A stretch of DNA of 60,498 bases from Sulfuricurvum sp. (lineage in GTDB: Bacteria; Campylobacterota; Campylobacteria; Campylobacterales; Sulfurimonadaceae). The stretch spans positions 1-60,498 of the forward strand of contig NZ_JAQTQR010000003.1 of NCBI RefSeq assembly GCF_028712165.1, given 5' to 3'. The stretch's first letter is position 1. Every line of letters starts with the position of its first letter. The translations under genes and the position numbers were made by a program. The notes beneath the pieces were generated by a model that saw only the letters and a program-made list of their open reading frames with translations, was not told the DNA's origin and did no database searches. Below are positions 33,487 through 42,530 of the stretch, piece by piece.

Positions 33487-34794
33487 ATGATATATGAAAT
33501 TACGACACTTATCGGCTTTGTAGCCGCCGGAACATTAGCTTGGCTGTGGAATCAATCCCGCCAAGAGTATGCATTGCTTGAAGCACGTGCCCTGCAACTC
33601 CAAGAGGTGTATGCTCAAGAACAGGCACTTAGATCAAAAATCCAAACTGAACTCGACACAGCCCAAAAAGAGTATCATGCACTCGAGCGCGATTACGCGG
33701 TTCTTCATACCCGTCATGAAGAATCATCCCGCTCTTTTGAGGAAAAAATCCGACTTCTTGATGAAGCAAAAGTCCAGATGAAAGTTCAGTTTGAGCAGCT
33801 GGCAGCACAGATTTTCGAACAAAAAGCCAAAACGTTTGATGAAGCCCATACCAAAGGGCTGGATCTCCTCCTTAAACCTTTCCGAGAACAGATTGCACAG
33901 TTTGCAACGCAGAGTAAAGAGCAGTTTATCCATGATGCGAAAGAGCGCCAAAGCATCAAAGACGAAATTCTCCGTCTCAAAACCCTCAACGAACGGCTCA
34001 GCCAAGATGCGATCAATCTCACCCAAGCTCTTAAGGGAGAGAATAAAACCCAGGGTAACTGGGGTGAAATTGTGCTGGAGCGGATTTTGGAAGAATCGGG
34101 GCTTCGTGAGGGGCATGAGTACGACATCCAAAGCACCCTCAGCGATGAAGAAGGGAAAAAGTTCCGTCCCGATGTTATCGTCCATCTTCCGCAAAACAAA
34201 GACATCATTATCGATTCGAAAGTCTCTCTGGTTGCCTATGATGCGTTTATCCGTGCTGAAAATGATGAAGACCGTTCCCATGCACTCAAACAGCATCTTC
34301 TCTCTATCCACAGCCATATCAAAGGGCTTAGCGGCAAACGGTACGAACAGCTCAGTGGTGTACGGACATTGGATTTTGTTCTGCTGTTTATGCCGATTGA
34401 GGGGGCATTTCTCCTCGCACTGGAACAGGATAATACCTTCTTTAAAACGGCGTATGAACAAAACATCGTTGTCGTCTCCCCTTCAACCCTTCTCGTGACG
34501 CTACGCACTATCGAGCATATTTGGCGAAGCGAATATCAGGAACGTAACGCCAAAGCGATTGCCGAATCGGCAGAAGCGTTGTACGATAAATTGGTAGGAT
34601 TTGTAGATGACATGGAAAAAATCGGTGAACAGATCGGACGAACCCAAAAAAGCTATGAGAGTGCAATGACTAAACTATCAGGCAAAGGAAGTCTTATTCG
34701 CCGCGTTGAAGCAATGCGTAAGCTGGGGCTAAAACCGAAGAAATTGCTTCCGTCCTCTCTTACGGATACAGATGAGGAAGAAACGCTCTTATAA
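33487..34794 (+). CDS. rmuC: DNA recombination protein RmuC homologue
   Basis: Protein of 435 residues. A short hydrophobic N-terminus (about 3-20) is followed by a long coiled coil (about 20-180) and the nuclease-like RmuC core: QGNWGEIVLERILEESGL, RPDVIVHLP, DSKVSLVAYDAF and FMPIEGAFLLAL. RmuC limits inversions and other rearrangements in E. coli. The ATG lacks a ribosome-binding site and lies just after a -10 box. The 3' end overlaps the convergent phosphatidyltransferase gene by six bases. Confidence 0.9.
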   Translation: MIYEITTLIGFVAAGTLAWLWNQSRQEYALLEARALQLQEVYAQEQALRSKIQTELDTAQKEYHALERDYAVLHTRHEESSRSFEEKIRLLDEAKVQMKVQFEQLAAQIFEQKAKTFDEAHTKGLDLLLKPFREQIAQFATQSKEQFIHDAKERQSIKDEILRLKTLNERLSQDAINLTQALKGENKTQGNWGEIVLERILEESGLREGHEYDIQSTLSDEEGKKFRPDVIVHLPQNKDIIIDSKVSLVAYDAFIRAENDEDRSHALKQHLLSIHSHIKGLSGKRYEQLSGVRTLDFVLLFMPIEGAFLLALEQDNTFFKTAYEQNIVVVSPSTLLVTLRTIEHIWRSEYQERNAKAIAESAEALYDKLVGFVDDMEKIGEQIGRTQKSYESAMTKLSGKGSLIRRVEAMRKLGLKPKKLLPSSLTDTDEEETLL

Positions 34795-35337
34795 ATGCGG
34801 AATTTTCACCTTTGAATTGAGCAATGCTCCGATGATGATCATCAGGGCAAGTACTCCGACCCATCCGATAAATCCCGATCCAAGCCAAACAATCCACAGT
34901 AAAATCGCTCCAAGCGGCGTCGGGACTCCCGTAAAATGTTTTGCCACTTCTCCTGCATCGGTGTTAATATTAAACTGGATCAAACGGCGCAGACCGCTGA
35001 TGACGTAATAGATCGAGGCGATAGAGGTGATGATGAGAGGCAGTCCGGTGAGATGAGAATAGACTCCCTGAAAGATAAAGAAGGTAGGGACGAGGACGAA
35101 GCTCAGAAAATCGGCGAATGAGTCTAGTTGAACGCCGAACTCATTGGATAAGCCGTATTTTCGTGCGACTTTACCGTCGAAAATATCAAATGCTCCTCCC
35201 ATCCATGCTAGAACAACAGCAACTATAAATTGATTCTGTGTAATAAAGTAGGTAGCCAGTAGTCCGCAGGTGATGTTGGCCATCGTAATGAGGTTGGCAA
35301 GGTTAAAATGACTCGTTGATCGCCATAGAAATTGCAT
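34789..35337 (-). CDS. pssA: CDP-alcohol phosphatidyltransferase, probably PssA
   Basis: Polytopic membrane enzyme of 182 residues. The family motif DGx2ARx8Gx3Dx3D is exact: DGKVARKYGLSNEF then GVQLDSFAD. NLANLITMANITCGLLATYF at the N-terminus and PTFFIFQGVY fit phosphatidylserine synthase of the Bacillus/Helicobacter type. Substrate (serine versus another alcohol) is inferred from overall similarity. TATAAT lies on the minus strand at 35370-35375 and a TAGGA ribosome-binding site precedes the ATG. Confidence 0.8.
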   Translation of the reverse strand: MQFLWRSTSHFNLANLITMANITCGLLATYFITQNQFIVAVVLAWMGGAFDIFDGKVARKYGLSNEFGVQLDSFADFLSFVLVPTFFIFQGVYSHLTGLPLIITSIASIYYVISGLRRLIQFNINTDAGEVAKHFTGVPTPLGAILLWIVWLGSGFIGWVGVLALMIIIGALLNSKVKIPHL

Positions 35338-35371
35338 AAAAGTCCTATTAGTGTATTATTTTCCTTACAAT

Positions 35372-35385
35372 TATAGCGAAGCAGG
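35372..35385 (-). promoter_or_regulatory. Promoter motif CCTGCTTCGCTATA shared with rho
   Basis: These 14 bases are identical to those in the rho promoter spacer (30575-30588), and in both cases TTGA lies just upstream. Here the motif runs into the TATAAT box of the phosphatidyltransferase gene. It may be a common regulator site or chance reuse. Confidence 0.4.
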
Positions 35386-35436
35386 GCTCAATAGAGCTAA
35401 TTGAAAAAGGTTATCATTATTAAGGAGTATATAAGT

Positions 35437-35451
35437 TGATAACTATTATCA
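35437..35451 (+). promoter_or_regulatory. Fur box upstream of the porin-feoAB unit
   Basis: TGATAACTATTATCA matches the 7-1-7 Fur consensus TGATAATnATTATCA at 13 of 14 defined positions. A weaker half-site (GTTATCATTATTAA) lies at about 35410-35423. The site abuts the likely -35 region of a TATATA -10 box near 35475, so iron-dependent repression is expected. Confidence 0.75.
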
Positions 35452-35509
35452 TTCTTTAATTGCTTGGTTTGACATATATATAGTGAGACTAAGATATTAG
35501 GGACTGTGT

Positions 35510-36703
35510 ATGAAAAAAACAATCATAATGAGTTTGGCTACTGCTGCAGCTCTAAATGCTTCAACTATTGAAGATGTATTAAATGAGGGAACACTCACCG
35601 GACAATTTCGTGCAGCGTATGCGGATCAAGATAATGCGCTGGGTGCAGATACGTACGGGACATCACTCGGCGGGATGTTGAAATACGAAACGGTATCTTG
35701 GAATGGAGTTAAAGCCGGCCTTTCAGCATATTTGAGTCAAAAGCTTCCATTTGCAACGGGCAATAACGAAAAAGCAAACGGCGACTTATTCGCCGAGGGT
35801 ACAAAATCATATCTCTATTTGGGCGAAGCGTATCTTGACTATAGTTCAGATGAATTTACTTTACGTATCGGACGTCAGCAAATCAATACTCCGTTTGCCG
35901 ATACGGATGATATCCGTATGCAGCCAAATACATTCGAAGCGGCGATAGCATCGTACAAGGTGTTCGAAGATACAACACTTGTCGGGGGGTATATCAACCG
36001 TTTTGCCGGATATGATTCGGGCAACAATATATCAAAATTCAAAAAACTTGACGGTGCAGACAGTAAGGGCGCAGCTATGGTAGGTGCCATGAATGAAAGT
36101 ATTGAAAACCTGGCACTGCAGGGTTGGTATTACAAAGTTGATCGTTTTACGAATGTATTTTATACCGATGCGGGATATAGTATTCCTCTCAATGAATCGG
36201 CGGGAATTGAGCTTGCAGGACAGTTCGGTCATTTTTCGGAAGAAAATAACAGCGGTATAGAGGGGAATGTTTATGGTATCGGAGCAACACTGAATGTCGG
36301 AATGGTTGCCATGAGTGCAACCTATAACAAAACATTTAACGATCCTGGGAAAGCAATCACTAACGGATTCGGCGGAGGACCGTATTACACTTCGATGGAA
36401 GAGACAACTATCGATGGGTTGGAAGATGCCAGAGCGTATCAGCTTAATACGGAGCTTGATATGAGCGAAATAGGGATAGATGGACTGAAATTGGCTGTAT
36501 TGTACGGTAATTTCAAAGGGAAATCCCAAGGATTAGATGCTAGAGTTTCAGAATATGATGCTGTTGTTGCGTATACCTTTAATGATGCCATAAGTGCGGA
36601 TATGAGTTATGCGATGATTAAAGATAAAAATAAAAATTTCAGCGAACTCGGAACGAACGGCGGATATAACCGCTTTTTGCTTCGTATGAACTATAGCTTT
36701 TAA
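35510..36703 (+). CDS. Outer-membrane porin (OprD-like), iron-regulated
   Basis: Protein of 397 residues with a signal peptide (about 1-17, cleavage near LNAS). The body is an amphipathic beta-barrel, with alternating segments such as GTLTGQFRAAYAD, EFTLRIGRQQINTPF and a terminal FLLRMNYSF ending in Phe as needed for outer-membrane insertion. It resembles the OprD-family porins common in Campylobacterota. The Fur box upstream and feoA-feoB only 12 bases downstream suggest that it lets ferrous iron into the periplasm; this is inference. Confidence 0.85.
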   Translation: MKKTIIMSLATAAALNASTIEDVLNEGTLTGQFRAAYADQDNALGADTYGTSLGGMLKYETVSWNGVKAGLSAYLSQKLPFATGNNEKANGDLFAEGTKSYLYLGEAYLDYSSDEFTLRIGRQQINTPFADTDDIRMQPNTFEAAIASYKVFEDTTLVGGYINRFAGYDSGNNISKFKKLDGADSKGAAMVGAMNESIENLALQGWYYKVDRFTNVFYTDAGYSIPLNESAGIELAGQFGHFSEENNSGIEGNVYGIGATLNVGMVAMSATYNKTFNDPGKAITNGFGGGPYYTSMEETTIDGLEDARAYQLNTELDMSEIGIDGLKLAVLYGNFKGKSQGLDARVSEYDAVVAYTFNDAISADMSYAMIKDKNKNFSELGTNGGYNRFLLRMNYSF

Positions 36704-36715
36704 AAAAGGATGAGT

Positions 36716-36955
36716 ATGAATACCATGACGTTACTTAGCGCATGTGCCAAAGGGGGGATTGCAACCGTTGCAAAGATTAATGCTACGGGTCCTCTCAAAC
36801 AGCGTTTGATTTCATTCGGACTGATGAAGGGTGCCGAGGTTAAAATGCTCGAATGCGCCTTAACCAATAGTACGTATGAAATTAAAGTCGGAAATATGAG
36901 TTTGGCATTACGCAAAGAAGAAGCCGAGTTGATCGAGGTCACCAATGTCCGATAA
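36716..36955 (+). CDS. feoA: Ferrous iron transport protein FeoA
   Basis: Small SH3-like protein of 79 residues that binds the cytoplasmic part of FeoB. GPLKQRLISFGLMKGAEVKML and SLALRKEEAELIEV match FeoA. The ATG at 36716 is preferred to the one at 36710, since AAGG lies six bases before it. It overlaps the feoB start by 11 bases. Confidence 0.92.
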   Translation: MNTMTLLSACAKGGIATVAKINATGPLKQRLISFGLMKGAEVKMLECALTNSTYEIKVGNMSLALRKEEAELIEVTNVR

Positions 36956-39056
36956 AAAAATCAAAGTTGCCCTCGTCGGTCAACCGAATGTGGGCAAAAG
37001 TATGCTTATCAATTCGATCAGCAATGCACGCTTGCATGTGGGAAATTTTACCGGGGTGACGGTAGAGAAAACGGAAGTGGTATTCGAATACGAGGGATAT
37101 GACTTCCGTGTTGTCGATTTACCCGGTACGTATGCGTTTACCGATTATTCGATCGAAGAGCGTGTGACACATGAATTTCTGATAAATGAGCAGTACGATT
37201 TGATCATCAATGTTGTGGACTCGACGAATCTGGAGAAAAACCTGCAGCTTACAGCCGAGTTGATGACAATGAGCAAAAAAATGGTACTAGCGCTCAATAT
37301 GAGTGACGAGGCAGATCGTGAGGGGATCGAGATAAACGCTCCCTATTTGACCCAACTGTTGGGGATTCCGTGTGTGCGTGTTTCCGCCGCCGCAAAAATC
37401 GGTCTTGATGAGCTGATGAGAGCCGTAATCGGCGTTCATGAAGTTTCGTATCAAGAACAAAAACTTGTCTTTAGCGAAGCCGTTGAAGAGGAAATAGGAT
37501 TAATCACCGAATATCTTAACCGACATAAATTCAAAGCAACCATCAGCAATCGCAATATTGCGATCAATTTACTCCAACAAGAGAAAAAAACCTACCGTGT
37601 TCTCCATGCTAATCCTATCTGGACAGAACTTCAACCGATGCTGATCGAAGCGGATCATCATATTGCGCTGCATCACGACAGCGATGATATCAAAGAGATT
37701 TTTGCCGAAGAGTATCTGGCGTTTAATCGTGGGGTGATCAAAGAATCGGTCAAAGTAAAACTGAAATCGGAAGAGAAAAAAACAACAACGGAAAAGATCG
37801 ATTCTGTTCTCATCCATCCAATCTTCGGGATACCGATTTTTCTGTTTTTTATGTGGGGATTGTTTCAGCTCACGTTTGAGATCGGAAGCATACCGATGGA
37901 TTGGATCAGCGCATTTTTTACATGGTTCGGGGTAGTTGTAGGCTCCACTATCGGTAATGATGAAGTACGCTCTCTCATTGTGGACGGAGTTATTTCCGGT
38001 GTGGGTGCGGTCGTATTGTTTGTTCCCAATATCGTTATATTGTTTGTAGGAATTGCTTTGCTCGAAGCGACAGGATATATGTCCCGTGTTGCGTTTTTAT
38101 TGGACGGTTTTTTCCATAAATTCGGGCTTCACGGTCAGTCTTTTATCCCCCTAGTATCAGGATTTGGGTGTTCTATTCCTGCCTACATGTCGGCACGGAT
38201 TCTTAAAAATGACCGAGACCGTTTATTGACCTTGTTTGTCATCGGTTTTATGAGCTGCGGTGCACGATTGCCGGTATATGTATTGTTTACGGGGGCATTT
38301 TTTTCTCCACAAATGGCAGGGAACGCCTTGTTCGGCATTTATATTCTCGGAGCCATGATCGGATTGGTTGCGGCAAAAGTGTTGAAGATAACGGCATTCA
38401 AAGGGATAGATGAACCCTTCGTAATGGAAATGCCAAAATACCGTCTCCCCTCAGTGAAACTAATCTGGCATACGGTTGTGACAAAAACGATGATGTACCT
38501 GAAAAAAGCGGGGACGTTTATTGCCGCAGCGTCAATGCTTGTATGGTTTCTCAGTGCGTATCCGAAAAATACCCTTTTGGATACCCAATATACCCAAAAA
38601 ATCGAAGCAGCAGTTTCAAAAGACGAAGTGAAAAGTCTCAAAAACCAGCTTGCCGAAGCCCAACTGGAACAAAGTTTCTTAGGACGTATCGGTCATACAA
38701 TCGAGCCGATGTTTATTCCGCTCGGATTTGACTGGAAAATGGCAGTTGCTTTGCAGACAGGATTAGCGGCAAAAGAGGTAGTGGTGTCGACATTGGGAGT
38801 ACTGTACTCGTTAGGAAGCGATGCGACGGAAGCGGATAACTCGCTTGTCGGGGCGATCCATGATCATATTCCTTTTGCATCGGCGGTAGCGTTTATCGTT
38901 GTCATCATGACCTATCTACCGTGTCTGGCAGCCTCGGTTGTCTTTACTCGTGAGGCAGGGGGGATCAAATACTTCGGCTATTTGTTCTTTTTTACAACTA
39001 TTGTGGCCTATTCTCTGGCATTTATCGCCTATCATTTGACATTGTGGTTGAGTTAG
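36945..39056 (+). CDS. feoB: Ferrous iron transporter FeoB
   Basis: Inner-membrane Fe(II) transporter of 703 residues. The N-terminal G domain has G1 VGQPNVGKSMLIN, G2 TGVTVEKT, G3 DLPGTYAF and a G4-type ALNMSDEADREG. A helical GDI region follows, then the membrane core with two Gate motifs (VSGFGCSIPAYMSARI and LTGLAAKEVVVSTLG-type). It overlaps feoA and is driven from the Fur-controlled promoter ahead of the porin. Confidence 0.96.
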   Translation: MSDKKIKVALVGQPNVGKSMLINSISNARLHVGNFTGVTVEKTEVVFEYEGYDFRVVDLPGTYAFTDYSIEERVTHEFLINEQYDLIINVVDSTNLEKNLQLTAELMTMSKKMVLALNMSDEADREGIEINAPYLTQLLGIPCVRVSAAAKIGLDELMRAVIGVHEVSYQEQKLVFSEAVEEEIGLITEYLNRHKFKATISNRNIAINLLQQEKKTYRVLHANPIWTELQPMLIEADHHIALHHDSDDIKEIFAEEYLAFNRGVIKESVKVKLKSEEKKTTTEKIDSVLIHPIFGIPIFLFFMWGLFQLTFEIGSIPMDWISAFFTWFGVVVGSTIGNDEVRSLIVDGVISGVGAVVLFVPNIVILFVGIALLEATGYMSRVAFLLDGFFHKFGLHGQSFIPLVSGFGCSIPAYMSARILKNDRDRLLTLFVIGFMSCGARLPVYVLFTGAFFSPQMAGNALFGIYILGAMIGLVAAKVLKITAFKGIDEPFVMEMPKYRLPSVKLIWHTVVTKTMMYLKKAGTFIAAASMLVWFLSAYPKNTLLDTQYTQKIEAAVSKDEVKSLKNQLAEAQLEQSFLGRIGHTIEPMFIPLGFDWKMAVALQTGLAAKEVVVSTLGVLYSLGSDATEADNSLVGAIHDHIPFASAVAFIVVIMTYLPCLAASVVFTREAGGIKYFGYLFFFTTIVAYSLAFIAYHLTLWLS

Positions 39057-39078
39057 CGCTTATTAACCGTCCCTGAGT

Positions 39079-39084
39079 TACAAT
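39079..39084 (+). promoter_or_regulatory. -10 box adjacent to the response-regulator start codon
   Basis: TACAAT in GAGTTACAAT ends six bases before the ATG at 39091, where no ribosome-binding site is visible. A leaderless transcript is likely if this box is used. Confidence 0.4.
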
Positions 39085-39090
39085 TCGTCT

Positions 39091-39753
39091 ATGAGTAAAA
39101 TATTAATGATAGAAGACGATCTCGAGCTCGCCGAGATTCTGACTGAATTTTTAGAGCAGTATGATTTTGCGGTGACCACTGAAGACGATCCGTTTAAGGC
39201 GCTCAGTATCCTTAAACTTGAACAGTTTGATGCGGTTATTTTGGACTTGACGTTGCCGGGAATGGATGGGTTGGAGGTGTGTGAAGCGATTCGTGCACGC
39301 CAAAATATTCCGATTATCATCTCTTCGGCACGTTCGGATGTGTCCGATAAGATCAATGCATTAGAATTGGGAGCCGATGATTATCTCCCGAAACCGTATG
39401 ATCCGAGAGAACTTGAAGCACGTATCCATTCCGTATTACGTCGATACGATGCGGCTTCGACTGCGGCTTCCGAGATTGCATGCGATTTCAAGCTCAATGA
39501 GTCTGCAATGCAGATCAGCTACAAAGGGCGTCCGATTGAATTGACAAATGCCGAGTACGGTATCCTCGCACATATGATTAAAAAGCAGGGGATGGTCGTC
39601 TCTCGAGAAGATTTGATTCATAACGTCAGTGCCATAAATGAAGATTCGTCGAATAAAAGCATTGACGTAATGATGGGACGTATCCGTAACAAACTTGGAG
39701 ACAAAGCGCTCATTGAATCGATTCGTGGCATCGGCTATAAGTTATTAAAGTAA
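39091..39753 (+). CDS. OmpR-family response regulator, ArsR(HP0166)-like
   Basis: Protein of 220 residues. The receiver domain has the acidic pair EDD (about 8-10), the phospho-acceptor in LDLTLPGMDG (about Asp52), ISSA and KPYDP. A C-terminal OmpR-type winged helix follows (VVSREDLIHNV, SIDVMMGRIRNKLG, IRGIGYKLL). It pairs with the kinase gene immediately after it. The pair resembles the acid-responsive ArsRS system of Helicobacter in layout; the signal here is unknown. Confidence 0.88.
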   Translation: MSKILMIEDDLELAEILTEFLEQYDFAVTTEDDPFKALSILKLEQFDAVILDLTLPGMDGLEVCEAIRARQNIPIIISSARSDVSDKINALELGADDYLPKPYDPRELEARIHSVLRRYDAASTAASEIACDFKLNESAMQISYKGRPIELTNAEYGILAHMIKKQGMVVSREDLIHNVSAINEDSSNKSIDVMMGRIRNKLGDKALIESIRGIGYKLLK

Positions 39754-41052
39754 ATGATCAAAAATAATGCCGTTATCGCTACCGTCGTGTTTGCCCTCGT
39801 GGTGACGGTGGCAAGTGTCAGCTATACGTTCTATCAGCTCTATCAGACCAACCGCGCCAAGCACATAGATAATATATTTACAAAACACTCTCTGATCAGT
39901 CAAATCTACCATACCTATCTTCTCAAACAGATATCGGAACCGATGCTTGAAGCCAATCTGGCATTGTATGATTTGGATGATATTACGGCGAAAAAAGAGT
40001 ACGATGCGATTATTCGTCAAGGGAAGATTCTTAAAAGTGACGGAACAACGGATCAGGAGATGAGTTCTCTCGAGTTTTCATACGTCCATCCGACGATACA
40101 GCCCATTCTTATTTCAATGATCGAATATCGGGGTAAGATTTATTTTTGGGCAGAATCTTCCCACCATACGGTATTGCTCGAAGACCATAGTATTCAAGCG
40201 TATAATCCGATCAATCTACTGTCGGCGTATGGGACATTGCTAACGATACTTTTGACCTCCTTTGCCCTTATTATCCACCGTCTCAGTCCGCTGCGCCGTC
40301 TTCGCCGTCAAATTGCCAGATTTGGTGAAGGGGACATGGGGGTGCGATTCCGAATTAACGGAAGTGATGAAATCGCTTTGATCGCGAATGAACTTGATAC
40401 GACCCAAAAGAAAATCCGATCGTTGATTGAATCGCGGAACCTCTTTTTGCGCAATATTATGCATGAACTTAAAACACCGATTGCCAAAGGGAGAATCGTT
40501 GCGACAATGCTCACCGATGAAAAACAGCAAAGTCGATTTGAGGGAATTTTTGAGCGTTTAGAATCGCTTATCGGTGAATTTGCCCTGATTGAAGAGATCA
40601 GTTCCGGAAATCAGCATTTAGAAAAAAAAGAGTACCGTTTGGTGGATATTATCGACGGTGCCGTCGATTTGGCAATGGTTGATTATGAATCGGTGACGTG
40701 CGATATAGATTCTGCTATCAAACTGGAAGTTGATTACCGTCTTTTTGTAACGGCAGTGAAAAATTTGATCGATAATGCGATTAAATATTCACCGGATAAA
40801 CACATGGAAATATCGGTAGCGGGTGGGGAGATTCTCTTTCTAAACGCCGGTAATCCGCTTAAAAAACCGCTTAGTTATTACATCGAACCCTTTACAAAAG
40901 ATCACCCGACCAAAGACAGCTTCGGATTGGGGCTTTATATCGTTGATGCGATTTTAAAAGAGCATGGATATGTGTTAGCATACGAGCGTCGAGGTGATTT
41001 GAACTGCTTTATCTTTGTCCCTGAAAAACCCTCAAAAAGGAATCATAAATGA
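39754..41052 (+). CDS. Sensor histidine kinase, ArsS-like
   Basis: Inner-membrane kinase of 432 residues. Two membrane segments (about 7-28 and 152-172) flank a periplasmic sensor of roughly 120 residues containing several His. A HAMP domain follows, then the H-box MHELKTPIAKGR, the N-box KNLIDNAIKYSP and the G2-box DSFGLGLYIVD. The G1 position reads LNAGNPL, as in ArsS-type kinases. It starts directly at the response-regulator stop and its TGA overlaps the surE ATG. Confidence 0.88.
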   Translation: MIKNNAVIATVVFALVVTVASVSYTFYQLYQTNRAKHIDNIFTKHSLISQIYHTYLLKQISEPMLEANLALYDLDDITAKKEYDAIIRQGKILKSDGTTDQEMSSLEFSYVHPTIQPILISMIEYRGKIYFWAESSHHTVLLEDHSIQAYNPINLLSAYGTLLTILLTSFALIIHRLSPLRRLRRQIARFGEGDMGVRFRINGSDEIALIANELDTTQKKIRSLIESRNLFLRNIMHELKTPIAKGRIVATMLTDEKQQSRFEGIFERLESLIGEFALIEEISSGNQHLEKKEYRLVDIIDGAVDLAMVDYESVTCDIDSAIKLEVDYRLFVTAVKNLIDNAIKYSPDKHMEISVAGGEILFLNAGNPLKKPLSYYIEPFTKDHPTKDSFGLGLYIVDAILKEHGYVLAYERRGDLNCFIFVPEKPSKRNHK

Positions 41053-41816
41053 AAAAAATCCTGATCAGTAATGATGACGGATACGAATCTCCCGGGCTTT
41101 TAGCCTTGATCGAAGCACTGGAGGGATTAGGACAGATTACGGTTGTTGCCCCATCAACGGAAAAATCGGCATGCGGGCATTCGCTGACTCTCACACGGCC
41201 GCTTAGTTTTATCAGTGTCGGGGATGATTTCTATAAACTCGATGACGGTACGCCGAGCGACTGTGTTTATCTCGCACTTCACTCACTTTTTGAAGACAGT
41301 AAACCCGATCTGGTCATCAGCGGAATCAACAAAGGTTCCAATATGGGCGAAGATATTACCTACTCCGGTACGGCTGCAGCGGCGATGGAGGGGGTATTGC
41401 AGGGAGTTCCTTCGATTGCAATCTCTCAAGTAATGGATTTCACCCAGCCGATGGGCGATTTTGCACTGGCTAAGAAAGCGATCCGTCATCTGGTCGAGAA
41501 GATTTTTGCGGGCGAATTTCCGTTGAACGAGCGGGAGTTTTTAAATGTCAATATCCCCCATGACATTGATGAACTTAATTTTGCCGTAACGTATGCCGGA
41601 TACCGTTATTATGCCAATGATGCTCATCTTCACCGCAATCCCAGAGGGATGGAATATTACTGGCTCGGGCTCCACCCTCTGGAGTTTAAAGCACGTGATC
41701 ACGGGATGGGCATATGCGATTTTGAAGCGATTTCGCAGGGAATGGTCTCTGTTACTCCCGTTCAGCTCGATATGAGTGCGTACGAATCGATGAAAAAATT
41801 GCAGGAGTGGCTGTGA
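41049..41816 (+). CDS. surE: 5'/3'-nucleotidase SurE
   Basis: Metal-dependent nucleoside monophosphate phosphatase of 255 residues. The N-terminal ISNDDGYESPG (metal Asp pair), DGTPSDCVYLAL and SGINKGSNMGEDITYSGT are all hallmark motifs. The ATG overlaps the kinase stop as ATGA, and the 3' end overlaps tcdA. Confidence 0.95.
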   Translation: MKKILISNDDGYESPGLLALIEALEGLGQITVVAPSTEKSACGHSLTLTRPLSFISVGDDFYKLDDGTPSDCVYLALHSLFEDSKPDLVISGINKGSNMGEDITYSGTAAAAMEGVLQGVPSIAISQVMDFTQPMGDFALAKKAIRHLVEKIFAGEFPLNEREFLNVNIPHDIDELNFAVTYAGYRYYANDAHLHRNPRGMEYYWLGLHPLEFKARDHGMGICDFEAISQGMVSVTPVQLDMSAYESMKKLQEWL

Positions 41817-42451
41817 GGCATGTCCGTACGAAACTGGTTTTCGGCGAAGATGCATTCGAAAAACTCCAAAATGCGAAAATCCTTCTGCTTGGTGTGGGCG
41901 GAGTAGGGAGTTTTTGTTTGGACTGCCTCTATCGCAGCGGTGTACACGATATCACTATCGTCGATTTTGACCGATACGATCTCAGTAACCAAAACCGCCA
42001 AATGCACTCCGAAACGCATGACGGGGAACTCAAAGTCGAAGCGCTGAAAACCCACTATCCTGAAGTTATCGCTCTTTCAGATAAGATCACCCCGGAATGG
42101 GTTGAATCGTTTGATTTTGAACCGTATGACCTGATTCTAGATGCCATCGACGATATGAGGGCAAAAATTGCCCTCATTCAAAAATGCTATCCCAAACTCA
42201 TCTCTGCCGTCGGATCGGCCAAACGGCTCGACCCGACCAAAGTTGAAGTACGTTCCCTCTGGAAAACCGAAGGGGATCCTTTTGCCTCGAAGCTCCGTAA
42301 TGAACTGCGTAAACGCAAATTCAAAGGCGATTTTAGCTGTATTTGCAGCTCTGAACTTCCGCGCATCAAAGAAAAGGGGAGTTTCGTCGGGGTAACGGGG
42401 ACATTCGGCCTTACAATGTGTTCATTGGCTTTACGCAAAATAGGGCTTTAA
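41813..42451 (+). CDS. tcdA: tRNA threonylcarbamoyladenosine dehydratase (TcdA/CsdL-like)
   Basis: ThiF/E1-like ATP-dependent enzyme of 212 residues that converts t6A37 of tRNA to the cyclic ct6A. The nucleotide site is LLGVGGVGSFCLDCLYRSG, followed by DFDRYDLSNQNRQ and DAIDDMRAK. It is shorter than E. coli TcdA (268) and lacks the C-terminal extension, as in other members of this group. The GTG at 41813 is chosen because CAGGAG lies five bases before it; GTG at 41807 is possible. Confidence 0.85.
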   Translation: MRHVRTKLVFGEDAFEKLQNAKILLLGVGGVGSFCLDCLYRSGVHDITIVDFDRYDLSNQNRQMHSETHDGELKVEALKTHYPEVIALSDKITPEWVESFDFEPYDLILDAIDDMRAKIALIQKCYPKLISAVGSAKRLDPTKVEVRSLWKTEGDPFASKLRNELRKRKFKGDFSCICSSELPRIKEKGSFVGVTGTFGLTMCSLALRKIGL

Positions 42452-42503
42452 TGGTTATAATTAATATAATTCTTACATATAATTAATTTTTTCTACGATA
42501 CAA

Positions 42504-42524
42504 TCCCCGAAATTTTTCCGGGGA
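42504..42524 (+). promoter_or_regulatory. Hairpin covering the ribosome-binding site of the next gene
   Basis: TCCCCG and CGGGGA form a six-base stem with a nine-base A/T loop; the 3' arm contains GGGGA, the only ribosome-binding site of the ATG at 42531. It could also act as terminator of tcdA (CTTTTC follows). TATAAT boxes at 42456 and 42465 would transcribe it. Confidence 0.45.
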
Positions 42525-42530
42525 CTTTTC

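Noticed and set aside
33724-34461. Minus-strand open frame of 245 codons within rmuC
   Set aside because: It is antisense to the conserved RmuC coiled coil and core; the product is low-complexity Phe/Leu-rich and has no start signals.
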